From: Pseudomonas marginalis
GTDB lineage: Bacteria; Pseudomonadota; Gammaproteobacteria; Pseudomonadales; Pseudomonadaceae
Length of the DNA stretch: 64,000 bases
Assembly (NCBI RefSeq): GCF_024169655.1
Contig: NZ_JALJWV010000001.1
Span: forward strand, 873,001-937,000
Direction of reading: 5' to 3'
The translations under genes and the position numbers were made by a program. The notes beneath the pieces were generated by a model, which saw only the letters and a program-made list of their open reading frames with translations, was not told where the DNA came from and searched no databases. Shown here one piece after another: positions 1 to 7,168 of this stretch (position 1 is the stretch's first letter; every line of letters starts with the position of its first letter).

Positions 1-1
1 C

Positions 2-622
2 GGTTTGGTGGTGCTGCACATCCTGGCGCTGCACGAAGTGGGTTCGAACAACCCCGATGGTGTGGACATCAAGAAGCACAAGGACGAGAACGGCATCCCG
101 CTGGATGGCATTCCGTTCCACCCGTACTACACCGTAAAAGATATCGTCGGTGTCGTCGTGTTCCTGTTCGTGTTCTGCTCGATCGTGTTCTTTTTCCCGG
201 AGATGGGTGGTTATTTCCTGGAAAAACCTAACTTCGAACAGGCCAACGCCTTCAAGACGCCTGTGCATATTGCCCCGGTCTGGTACTTCACGCCGTTCTA
301 CGCGATCTTGCGGGCGATCCCCGACAAGCTCATGGGCGTGATCGCCATGGGCGCGGCCATCGCGGTGCTGTTCGTGCTGCCGTGGCTCGACCGAAGCCCG
401 GTCAAGTCCATGCGCTACAAGGGCTGGCTGAGCAAGATCTGGCTGTGGGTGTTCTGCATTGCGTTCGTGATCCTGGGTGTACTGGGTGTACTGGCGCCGA
501 CTCCTGAGCGCACGTTGCTGTCGCAGGTCTGCACCTTCCTGTACTTCGCCTACTTCATTCTGATGCCGTTCTATACCCGGCTAGAGAAGACCAAACCGGT
601 TCCGGAAAGGGTGACTGGCTGA
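2..622 (+). CDS. petB: cytochrome b of the bc1 complex, C-terminal part (5' end outside window)
   Basis: This is the C-terminal half of cytochrome b, the quinol-oxidising membrane subunit of respiratory complex III. About 206 residues are visible and the reading frame runs in from the left edge. The segment carries the Qo-site loop as APVWYFTPFYAILRA, that is the PVWY variant of the PEWY motif, which is known from beta- and gammaproteobacteria. At least three further hydrophobic helices follow, around visible residues 45-65, 108-126 and 142-163. Its TGA stop shares one base with the ATG of the cytochrome c1 gene, so the two are translationally coupled as in other petABC operons. The haem-binding histidines lie in the missing part. 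Confidence 0.95.
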   Translation, partial: GLVVLHILALHEVGSNNPDGVDIKKHKDENGIPLDGIPFHPYYTVKDIVGVVVFLFVFCSIVFFFPEMGGYFLEKPNFEQANAFKTPVHIAPVWYFTPFYAILRAIPDKLMGVIAMGAAIAVLFVLPWLDRSPVKSMRYKGWLSKIWLWVFCIAFVILGVLGVLAPTPERTLLSQVCTFLYFAYFILMPFYTRLEKTKPVPERVTG

Positions 623-1401
623 TGAAAAAATTATTCGTTGCATTGATGCTTGCGGCGCTGCCGCTACTGTCCTTCGCTTCCGAGCAAGGCCCCGAGTTGG
701 AAAAAGTCGCTATCGACGTGTCTGACAAAGCGGCCATGCAGGACGGCGCTCGCACGTTTGCCAACTATTGCATGGGTTGCCACAGCGCCAAGTTCCAGCG
801 TTACGAGCGTGTTGCCGATGACCTGGGCATCCCGCACGAGGTGATGCTCGACAAGCTGGTGTTCACCGGCGCCAAGATTGGCGACCACATGAACATCGGC
901 ATGCAAACGGCGGACGCCAAGGCCTGGTTCGGCGCTGCGCCGCCCGACCTGACCCTGGTGGCGCGGGTTCGCGGCACCGATTGGCTCTACGGCTATCTGA
1001 AATCCTTCTATGAAGACCCTGCACGTCCATGGGGCGTGAACAACGTGGTGTTCCCGAACGTCGGTATGCCTAACGTTCTGGTCGGCCTGCAGGGCCGCCA
1101 AGTGATAGGATGCAAGCAGGTTCAGGTAGTCGATGGCGGCAAGAAGCAATTTGACCCGTTGACCGGCACGCCGCTGACACATGAAGCGTGCGATCAACTG
1201 ACCATCGTGCCCAAGTCCGGCGCGCTGAACGAAGAGCAGTTCGACGAGAAGGTCAAGAATCTCGTGACCTTCCTGGCCTACTCGGCCAACCCGGTCAAAC
1301 TGCAGCACCAGCGCATTGGTACGTATGTCTTGCTGTACCTGGCTTTCTTCTTCGTATTCGCTTATCTGCTCAAGCGCGAATACTGGAAGGATGTGCATTG
1401 A
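622..1401 (+). CDS. petC: cytochrome c1 of the bc1 complex
   Basis: This is the 259-residue c-type cytochrome subunit of complex III, which passes electrons from the Rieske protein to soluble cytochrome c. A signal peptide (residues 1-20, ending SFAS) directs the haem domain to the periplasm. The haem motif CMGCH is at residues 50-54, and a likely axial Met lies in the VFPNVGMPNVL stretch near residue 145. One C-terminal anchor helix (about 232-250) precedes a basic tail. It directly overlaps petB by one base. A long hairpin with a T-tract follows it. Confidence 0.96.
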   Translation: MKKLFVALMLAALPLLSFASEQGPELEKVAIDVSDKAAMQDGARTFANYCMGCHSAKFQRYERVADDLGIPHEVMLDKLVFTGAKIGDHMNIGMQTADAKAWFGAAPPDLTLVARVRGTDWLYGYLKSFYEDPARPWGVNNVVFPNVGMPNVLVGLQGRQVIGCKQVQVVDGGKKQFDPLTGTPLTHEACDQLTIVPKSGALNEEQFDEKVKNLVTFLAYSANPVKLQHQRIGTYVLLYLAFFFVFAYLLKREYWKDVH

Positions 1402-1430
1402 TCCAACCGTAAGCAATTGCTGTTAATCTT

Positions 1431-1510
1431 GCGCGCCCAGCGGCATCTCTAACCCGTAGCGACCTGGTCATCAGGTACTACTGAGATGCTCTCTGGGCGC
1501 GCTCGTTTTT
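1431..1510 (+). terminator. long three-tier hairpin with T-tract between petC and sspA
   Basis: An unusually long stem is visible. GCGCGCCCAG (1431-1440) pairs with CTGGGCGCGC (1493-1502). Inside it GCATCTC (1443-1449) pairs with GAGATGC (1483-1489), then GTAG (1456-1459) with CTAC (1478-1481), then ACCTG (1462-1466) with CAGGT (1472-1476) around a 5-nt loop. TCGTTTTT follows directly, so it reads as a Rho-independent terminator of the petABC operon, though much longer than usual. A processed leader or small RNA cannot be excluded. Confidence 0.75.
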
Positions 1511-1547
1511 GAGCTTTCGATAATTTCAACAAGCGAGGAGGACCGCC

Positions 1548-2165
1548 ATGGGCGTGACCAATCGGTTGGCCTGTTACTCCGACCCCGCCGACCACTATTC
1601 CCACCGAGTACGCATCGTGCTCGCAGAGAAGGGTGTCAGCGCCGAGATCATCAGTGTGGAGGTGGGTCGTCACCCGCCGAAACTGATCGAAGTGAACCCT
1701 TACGGCAGCTTGCCCACCCTGGTCGATCGTGACCTGGCGTTGTGGGAGTCAACCGTGGTGATGGAATATCTGGATGAGCGTTACCCGCATCCGCCTTTGC
1801 TGCCGGTGTACCCGGTGGCGCGTGCCAACAGCCGCCTGCTGATCCATCGGATTCAGCGCGACTGGTGTGGGCTGGTGGATTTGATTCTGGATTCGCGCAG
1901 CAAAGAGGCGGCCCGTGTCGTGGCGCGCAAGGAATTGCGCGAGAGCCTGACGGGTGTTTCGCCACTGTTCGCCGACAAGCCTTTTTTCCTCAGCGAGGAA
2001 CAAAGCTTGGTGGATTGCTGCCTATTACCCATACTCTGGCGCTTGCCGATTTTGGGCATTGAACTGCCGCGGCCGGCCAAGCCGCTGCTTGATTACATGG
2101 AGCGCCAGTTTGCGCGTGAGGCTTTCCAGACGAGTCTGTCTGGTGTCGAGCGCGATATGCGCTAA
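1548..2165 (+). CDS. sspA: stringent starvation protein A (GST-fold RNA polymerase-associated protein)
   Basis: This is a 205-residue protein of the SspA family: a glutathione-S-transferase fold without GST activity that binds RNA polymerase and changes promoter use during starvation and stationary phase. The N-terminal thioredoxin-like half (1-85) contains the typical [20 protein letters not shown] stretch and [13 protein letters not shown]. The helical C-terminal half follows. Start ATG at 1548 is preceded by GAGGAGG at 1535-1541. It lies 17 bases upstream of sspB, the conserved sspAB pair, and downstream of petC as in other pseudomonads. Confidence 0.95.
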   Translation: MGVTNRLACYSDPADHYSHRVRIVLAEKGVSAEIISVEVGRHPPKLIEVNPYGSLPTLVDRDLALWESTVVMEYLDERYPHPPLLPVYPVARANSRLLIHRIQRDWCGLVDLILDSRSKEAARVVARKELRESLTGVSPLFADKPFFLSEEQSLVDCCLLPILWRLPILGIELPRPAKPLLDYMERQFAREAFQTSLSGVERDMR

Positions 2166-2182
2166 GGCTTAAGGAGCCGTTG

Positions 2183-2602
2183 ATGAACTCCAGTCGACCC
2201 TACCTGGTTCGCGCGCTCTATGAGTGGATTGTGGACAACGATTGCACCCCGCACATGCTGGTCAATTCCGAGTTTCCTGCGGTTCAGGTTCCGCAGGGTT
2301 TTGCCAGTGACGGGCAGATTGTGCTGAACGTATCGCCGAGTGCGGTGCGCCACCTGCACATGGACAACGAAGCCGTCAGCTTCGAAGGGCGTTTCGGCGG
2401 TGTGCCGCATACGCTGTACGTGCCGATTGGCGCCATCCTCGGGATTTACGCCCGGGAAAATGGTCAAGGCATGGTGTTCGATCTGGAGTCGCCTTTCGAG
2501 GATGACGACGCGATCGAAGGGGAAGACGACGATGAAGTGCCACCACCGGATACCGAGCCACCGCGTCCAAGCGGCCGGCCCAGTCTGAAAGTGGTGAAGT
2601 AA
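2183..2602 (+). CDS. sspB: ClpXP protease specificity-enhancing factor SspB
   Basis: This 139-residue adaptor delivers ssrA-tagged and some other substrates to ClpXP. The N-terminal substrate-binding domain occupies about residues 1-110, with the conserved RPYLVRALYEWIVDN start. It is followed by an acidic, proline-rich linker and a basic C-terminal tail (RPSLKVVK) of the kind that contacts the ClpX zinc-binding domain. ATG at 2183 is preferred over the TTG one codon earlier because AAGGAG at 2171-2176 lies 6 bases upstream. It probably forms one transcript with sspA and is followed by a terminator. Confidence 0.94.
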   Translation: MNSSRPYLVRALYEWIVDNDCTPHMLVNSEFPAVQVPQGFASDGQIVLNVSPSAVRHLHMDNEAVSFEGRFGGVPHTLYVPIGAILGIYARENGQGMVFDLESPFEDDDAIEGEDDDEVPPPDTEPPRPSGRPSLKVVK

Positions 2603-2628
2603 GCGGCTGTTGCCTTCGGGCGAGCCTG

Positions 2629-2662
2629 AAAAATGCCTCGGCGGTTGCCGGGGCATTTTTTT
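2629..2662 (+). terminator. Rho-independent terminator after sspB
   Basis: AAATGCC and a following CGG pair with CCG and GGGCATTT across a short loop, then a run of seven T. It closes the sspAB transcript. Confidence 0.85.
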
Positions 2663-2699
2663 GCCTGGTCGTCGTAGATGAAAGACATGCCGGGGACGG

Positions 2700-2715
2700 T
2701 GATCGTACAACCGCC
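2700..2715. promoter_or_regulatory. candidate autoregulatory operator upstream of the FadR-like regulator
   Basis: ATCGTACAAC at 2702-2711 is the exact reverse complement of GTTGTACGAT at 4510-4519 in front of kdgD. A 10-base match in the only two obvious promoter regions of the cluster suggests a site for the regulator encoded at 2761. This is an inference from the sequence repeat alone. Confidence 0.4.
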
Positions 2716-2760
2716 ATGGGCTATGATGCGTGTTCAGTTCACCGAGAAAGATGACCCAAC

Positions 2761-3510
2761 ATGGAAAACACCAACACCGCCCCGCGTTTTCCCCGCAAGC
2801 GCCGCAGCCTTGCCCAGGAATTGGTCACGGTGTTGTCCGAGCAGATCCGCGACGGCCAACTCAAGCGTGGCGACAAATTGCCCACCGAATCGGCGATCAT
2901 GGAGGCCCATGGCGTCAGCCGCACGGTGGTGCGTGAAGCCATCTCGCGCTTGCAGGCGGCGGGGCAGGTGGAAACCCGCCACGGTATCGGCACCTTTGTG
3001 TTGGATACGCCAAGCCCCAGCGGCTTTCGCATCGACCCGGCCACCGTCGTGACCCTGCGTGACGTGCTGGCGATCCTGGAACTGCGTATCAGCCTGGAAG
3101 TGGAGTCTGCGGGCCTGGCCGCGTTGCGCCGCAGCGACGAACAACTGGCCGGCATGCGAGCCGCCCTCGACGCCTTGAATGAAAGCGCCGCCCATGCTGG
3201 CGATGCGGTAGCGTCGGACTTCCAGTTCCACCTGCAGATTGCCCTGTCCACCGGCAACCGCTACTTCACCGACATCATGACGCACCTGGGCACCAGCATC
3301 ATTCCGCGAACCCGCCTGAACTCGGCGCGCCTGGCCCATGACGACCAGCAGCACTACATGAAGCGCTTGAGCCGCGAACACGAAGAAATCTATGAAGCGA
3401 TCGCGCGCCAGGATTCGGATGCGGCGCGGGCGGCGATGCGCTTGCATCTGACCAACAGTCGCGAGCGGCTGCGCCATGCTCACGAAGAAGCAGAGGCGCA
3501 GCGGGGTTAA
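2761..3510 (+). CDS. FadR-family GntR transcriptional regulator
   Basis: This 249-residue regulator has an N-terminal winged helix-turn-helix (about residues 20-80; LPTESAIMEAHGVSRTVVRE is the recognition region) and a C-terminal all-helical FCD ligand-binding domain (about 100-235) with the Asp/His metal-site spacing expected of the family. Members usually sense sugar acids or other carboxylates and repress adjacent catabolic genes. Its position 1 kb upstream of kdgD suggests control of the galactarate/glucarate cluster. A shared motif near 2702 and 4510 supports this. The direct ligand cannot be read from sequence. Its 3' end overlaps the convergent gene by 4 bases. Confidence 0.9.
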   Translation: MENTNTAPRFPRKRRSLAQELVTVLSEQIRDGQLKRGDKLPTESAIMEAHGVSRTVVREAISRLQAAGQVETRHGIGTFVLDTPSPSGFRIDPATVVTLRDVLAILELRISLEVESAGLAALRRSDEQLAGMRAALDALNESAAHAGDAVASDFQFHLQIALSTGNRYFTDIMTHLGTSIIPRTRLNSARLAHDDQQHYMKRLSREHEEIYEAIARQDSDAARAAMRLHLTNSRERLRHAHEEAEAQRG

Positions 3511-3701
3511 GAGTAGATCTCGACCTCGAGCACCACATCGGTGATGGGTTCGTCAAGATCGAACGGGACGCTGAGAAAGCGGTTAATCACCTCGTATTGG
3601 GTATCGGCACCTTCAAATTTGAGAATATCTCCCTTGTAAATCACGCCATCGAAGGTGATCTGCTTTTTTTGGCCGTCCGGCATGTTGAGGTCGTATTTCA
3701 T
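3507..3701 (-). CDS. small conserved-looking protein of unknown function
   Basis: This is a 64-residue ORF with no function I recognise. It has no signal peptide or membrane segment. The alternating hydrophobic pattern (KKQITFDGVIYKGDILKF, TDVVLEVEIYS) suggests a small beta-rich fold. It starts at ATG 3701 and its stop lies inside the last codons of the convergent regulator. It may form a unit with the second unknown gene 116 bases upstream on the same strand. Both sit as a foreign-looking pair inside an otherwise plus-strand sugar-acid cluster. No clear Shine-Dalgarno decides the start. Confidence 0.6.
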   Translation of the reverse strand: MKYDLNMPDGQKKQITFDGVIYKGDILKFEGADTQYEVINRFLSVPFDLDEPITDVVLEVEIYS

Positions 3702-3817
3702 GGCCTTTACACCTCAGTGTTGGAAGTTGGCGTTCTGATTGATCCGCTTTGACCGTCATACGGAAACTGCCGTGAGCGGCGTGTTTTGTGCCCACGACGA
3801 GAGCGATGCAGCCTGCG

Positions 3818-4180
3818 TCACGGCAAGACTTTTATGCTGAGCGGCTCAGAATAGGATCTCCCCGATTCGCCGCTTATCGCGTATCGCACCTCCACCGTTT
3901 GGTTGATGAATGTCTTCAAGCTGTCGGAAGAAATATCGACCGTGAGATTTCGTTCTTTCACGTAGTCTTCCGTGTCGGGGTCGTACTGTCCGGCGTTCTT
4001 TTTCTTGCCTTCGGCTTCCGGGGACTCGGGGTCCGGTCCGACGATGATAGATACCTGAGCGCTTGCGGGAACCTCATTGAGTTCGGGGATGGAAAACTCT
4101 ATTCGTGCGCCGCTTGCCAGGCTGACTTGAGCGGTGCTAGAAGAGGCGCCGCCGGCAAGGCTCGGGGCTTCAATGGTCAT
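3818..4180 (-). CDS. unknown protein with a possible Ig-like beta-sandwich domain
   Basis: This 120-residue protein has no recognised function. The N-terminus is Ala/Ser-rich (SLAGGASSSTAQVSLASG), the middle has an acidic/lysine patch (PESPEAEGKKKNAG), and the C-terminal part reads like one strand-rich Ig-type repeat (QTVEVRYAISGESGRSYSEP followed by LSIKVLP). Such endings resemble repeat units of large Pseudomonas surface or toxin-like proteins as I remember them, so it could be a stand-alone relative of such a repeat. No signal peptide is apparent. Base composition is less GC-rich than the flanking catabolic genes. Function is left open. Confidence 0.6.
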   Translation of the reverse strand: MTIEAPSLAGGASSSTAQVSLASGARIEFSIPELNEVPASAQVSIIVGPDPESPEAEGKKKNAGQYDPDTEDYVKERNLTVDISSDSLKTFINQTVEVRYAISGESGRSYSEPLSIKVLP

Positions 4181-4587
4181 GATTGAGTGCTCCTTTGCAC
4201 GGAAACCAGAGAGCCTGGCTCCTTTGCAGCGTTATCCCCTTCGTTGAGCATCGGCATAACTGTTAAAAATAACAGTCACGATAAACGGTACGGCTCACGC
4301 GGGCGTATTGGGTTTGTGATCCTTCAGCAGCAAGTCCGAACGCCCCCCCGCCAATCACTTGTCCAGTACTGGTCATTTACGTCCTTGTGTCGCCTTCAGA
4401 TCCGGCACCTACAACCGCGCCTTGAGGGTGGCCAAGGCCCGCACGGCACAGGTGCGCCGCATCCAGTGTGCTGATGGCCGATGAATTGCAGTTGACGAAA
4501 TATTTTATAGTTGTACGATGACGTATGACATAAGCAAAACCAACAACAACCTTTCGCCAGAAAGTCTTTGCCCAGGGTGTTCGAATA
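4181..4587. other. 407-bp intergenic region ahead of kdgD with candidate operators
   Basis: No gene is supported here. The region holds the promoters of kdgD and of the unknown minus-strand gene. Two symmetric elements are visible: ACTGTTA-AAAA-TAACAGT at 4259-4276, and TACG-ATGA-CGTA at 4514-4525 inside a larger imperfect palindrome. The segment around 4480-4540 is markedly AT-rich (tattttatag), as expected of a promoter. Confidence 0.6.
4508..4532 (+). promoter_or_regulatory. candidate FadR-type operator upstream of kdgD
   Basis: AGTTGTACGATGACGTATGACAT is an imperfect palindrome centred on 4520 (TACG/CGTA with a 4-base centre). Its first 10 bases, GTTGTACGAT, recur inverted at 2702-2711 before the regulator gene. 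FadR-family operators are commonly TNGTNNNACNA-like palindromes, so this is a reasonable binding site, inferred not shown. Confidence 0.45.
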
Positions 4588-5499
4588 ATGAATCCACAAG
4601 AACTGAAGTCCATCCTCTCCCACGGTCTGCTGTCTTTCCCCGTGACCGATTTCAACGCCCAGGGTGATTTTCACCAGGCCGGCTATATCAAACGTCTGGA
4701 GTGGCTGGCCCCCTACGGTGCCACGGCGCTGTTCGCTGCCGGCGGCACCGGTGAGTTTTTCTCCCTGGCCGCCAGTGAATATTCCCAGGTTGTGAAGACG
4801 GCAGTGGATACCTGCGCCACCAGCGTGCCGATCCTCGCCGGTGTCGGCGGTTCGACCCGTCAGGCCATCGAATACGCTCAGGAAGCCGAGCGCCTCGGTG
4901 CCAAAGGCTTGCTGCTGCTGCCGCACTACCTGACCGAAGCCAGCCAGGACGGGGTTGCCGCCCACGTGGAAGCGGTGTGCAAGTCGGTCAAGATCGGCGT
5001 GGTTGTCTACAACCGCAACGTCTGCCGCCTGACTGCACCCTTGCTGGAGCGCCTGGCCGAACGTTGCCCGAACCTGATCGGCTACAAGGACGGCCTGGGT
5101 GACATCGAATTGATGGTGTCGATCCGCCGTCGTCTGGGCGACCGTTTCAGCTACCTGGGTGGCTTGCCGACTGCAGAGGTTTACGCCGCTGCCTACAAGG
5201 CCCTGGGCGTGCCGGTGTACTCCTCGGCGGTGTTCAACTTCATCCCGAAAACCGCGATGGACTTCTATCACGCCATCGCCCGTGACGATCACGCCACTGT
5301 TGGCAAGATCATCGATGACTTCTTCCTGCCGTACCTGGACATCCGCAACCGCAAGGCCGGCTATGCGGTGAGCATCGTCAAGGCCGGCGCCAAAATCGTC
5401 GGCTACGACGCAGGCCCGGTACGCACGCCTCTGACCGACCTGCTGCCGGAAGAATATGAAGCCCTGGCCGCGCTGATCGACAAGCAAGGTCCGCAATAA
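4588..5499 (+). CDS. kdgD: 5-dehydro-4-deoxyglucarate dehydratase
   Basis: This 303-residue enzyme of the DHDPS/NAL aldolase superfamily dehydrates and decarboxylates 5-keto-4-deoxy-glucarate to alpha-ketoglutarate semialdehyde in galactarate and glucarate breakdown. The Schiff-base lysine is K167 (IGYKDGLGD), the partner tyrosine Y141 (VVYNRN), and the substrate loop GGTGEF is at 52-57. The length is typical. It is followed, after a perfect hairpin, by the dehydrogenase that uses its product, which supports this assignment over dihydrodipicolinate synthase. Confidence 0.93.
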   Translation: MNPQELKSILSHGLLSFPVTDFNAQGDFHQAGYIKRLEWLAPYGATALFAAGGTGEFFSLAASEYSQVVKTAVDTCATSVPILAGVGGSTRQAIEYAQEAERLGAKGLLLLPHYLTEASQDGVAAHVEAVCKSVKIGVVVYNRNVCRLTAPLLERLAERCPNLIGYKDGLGDIELMVSIRRRLGDRFSYLGGLPTAEVYAAAYKALGVPVYSSAVFNFIPKTAMDFYHAIARDDHATVGKIIDDFFLPYLDIRNRKAGYAVSIVKAGAKIVGYDAGPVRTPLTDLLPEEYEALAALIDKQGPQ

Positions 5500-5510
5500 C
5501 TTATCTATAA

Positions 5511-5536
5511 GGCCGCTGAGCAATCAGCGGCCTTTT
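5511..5536 (+). terminator. terminator/attenuator hairpin between kdgD and the aldehyde dehydrogenase
   Basis: A perfect 9-bp stem GGCCGCTGA / TCAGCGGCC (5511-5519, 5524-5532) with a GCAA tetraloop is followed by TTTT. It lies inside the operon, 17 bases before the next start codon, so it may only partly terminate and set the kdgD:dehydrogenase ratio. Confidence 0.8.
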
Positions 5537-5553
5537 GCGTCAGGAGAAGATTC

Positions 5554-6999
5554 GTGTCCCAAGCCAAACGTTTTGAGAACTACATCAACGGCCAATGGGT
5601 GGCCGGCGCTGATTATTGCGTCAACCTCAACCCGTCGGAGTTGTCCGATGTCGTCGGCGAATATGCCAAGGCGGATGTCGCCCAGGTCAACGCCGCTATC
5701 GATGCCGCCCGCGCCGCGTTCCCGGCCTGGTCGACTTCCGGCATCCAGGCCCGCCACGACGCGCTGGATAAAGTCGGCAGCGAAATCCTCGCCCGCCGCG
5801 AAGAGCTTGGCACGCTGCTGGCTCGGGAAGAGGGCAAGACCCTGCCTGAAGCCATTGGCGAAGTGACCCGCGCCGGGAATATTTTCAAGTTCTTCGCCGG
5901 TGAGTGCCTGCGCCTGTCCGGCGACTACGTGCCGTCGGTGCGACCGGGCGTCAATGTCGAAGTCACCCGCGAAGCCCTCGGCGTGGTCGGCCTGATCACC
6001 CCGTGGAACTTCCCGATTGCCATCCCCGCGTGGAAAATCGCCCCGGCCCTGGCCTACGGCAACTGCGTGGTGATCAAGCCGGCGGAGCTGGTGCCGGGCT
6101 GCGCCTGGGCCCTGGCGGAAATCATCTCCCGCGCCGGTTTCCCCGCCGGTGTGTTCAACCTGGTGATGGGCAGCGGGCGTGTGGTCGGCGAGGTGTTGGT
6201 CAACAGCCCGAAAGTCGACGGCATCAGCTTCACCGGCTCGGTCGGTGTGGGGCGTCAGATCGCGGTCAGCTGTGTCTCGCGCCAAGCCAAGGTGCAGTTG
6301 GAAATGGGCGGCAAGAACCCGCAGATCATTCTCGATGACGCCGACCTCAAACAGGCCGTCGAGTTATCGGTGCAGAGCGCGTTCTATTCCACCGGCCAAC
6401 GTTGCACCGCCTCCAGCCGCTTGATCGTGACGGCCGGCATTCATGACCAGTTCGTCGCGGCCATGGCCGAGCGCATGCAGTCGATCAAGGTCGGCCACGC
6501 GTTGAAAAGCGGCACCGACATCGGCCCGGTCGTCTCCCAAGCCCAGTTGGATCAGGATTTGAAATACATCGACATCGGCCAGAGTGAAGGTGCGCGGCTG
6601 GTGAGTGGCGGCGGCCTGGTGACCTGCGACACCGAGGGCTACTACCTGGCGCCGACGCTGTTTGCCGACAGCGAAGCCGCCATGCGGATCAGCCGCGAAG
6701 AGATCTTCGGCCCGGTGGCCAACGTGGTGCGCGTGGCGGACTACGAGGCGGCGCTGGCCATGGCCAACGACACCGAGTTCGGTTTGTCGGCGGGCATCGC
6801 CACCACCTCGCTGAAATACGCCAACCACTTCAAGCGCCACTCCCAGGCCGGGATGGTGATGGTCAACCTGCCGACGGCTGGTGTGGACTATCACGTTCCG
6901 TTCGGCGGCCGTAAGGGCTCGTCCTATGGTTCGCGTGAGCAAGGTCGCTATGCGCAAGAGTTCTACACCGTGGTGAAAACCAGCTACATCGGCTCGTAA
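5554..6999 (+). CDS. alpha-ketoglutarate semialdehyde (2,5-dioxovalerate) dehydrogenase
   Basis: This 481-residue protein is of the NAD(P)-dependent aldehyde dehydrogenase superfamily. Landmarks are TPWNFPIAIP (about 149-158), the nucleotide-binding FTGSVGVG (226-233), the general base E250 in LEMGGKNP and the catalytic C284 in GQRCTASSR. Start is GTG 5554 behind AGGAGA. Its place directly after kdgD makes oxidation of alpha-ketoglutarate semialdehyde to alpha-ketoglutarate the likely reaction, closing the pathway into the TCA cycle. The superfamily is broad, so the substrate is assigned from context. Confidence 0.88.
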   Translation: MSQAKRFENYINGQWVAGADYCVNLNPSELSDVVGEYAKADVAQVNAAIDAARAAFPAWSTSGIQARHDALDKVGSEILARREELGTLLAREEGKTLPEAIGEVTRAGNIFKFFAGECLRLSGDYVPSVRPGVNVEVTREALGVVGLITPWNFPIAIPAWKIAPALAYGNCVVIKPAELVPGCAWALAEIISRAGFPAGVFNLVMGSGRVVGEVLVNSPKVDGISFTGSVGVGRQIAVSCVSRQAKVQLEMGGKNPQIILDDADLKQAVELSVQSAFYSTGQRCTASSRLIVTAGIHDQFVAAMAERMQSIKVGHALKSGTDIGPVVSQAQLDQDLKYIDIGQSEGARLVSGGGLVTCDTEGYYLAPTLFADSEAAMRISREEIFGPVANVVRVADYEAALAMANDTEFGLSAGIATTSLKYANHFKRHSQAGMVMVNLPTAGVDYHVPFGGRKGSSYGSREQGRYAQEFYTVVKTSYIGS

Positions 7000-7001
7000 C
7001 A

Positions 7002-7103
7002 CTGTAGGAGCGAGCTTGCTCGCGAAAAATCTCAACGAATACGCAGGCATTCAGGGCGCGCGCGGTGCCTTTGAGTTTTTCGCGAGCAAGCTCGCTCCTA
7101 CAG
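7002..7103. repeat. REPIN (inverted pair of REP sequences)
   Basis: A perfect 28-base inverted repeat (7002-7029 and 7076-7103) begins CTGTAGGAGCGAGCTTGCTC, with further nested pairing (CTCAA/TTGAG, AGGCA/TGCCT) inside. This is the GAGCGAGCTTGCTCGCGA subfamily of Pseudomonas REP. It separates the dehydrogenase from the permease gene and could form a strong stem in mRNA. Confidence 0.85.
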
Positions 7104-7168
7104 GGGCGGCGTCCGGCAACACATAAATATCACCCGCAAAAAAAAATAATTAGTGGGAGTACTTCTAC

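Noticed and set aside
4396..5523. 375-residue minus-strand frame opposite kdgD
   Set aside because: kdgD has all catalytic residues; the opposite frame has none of any family I know.
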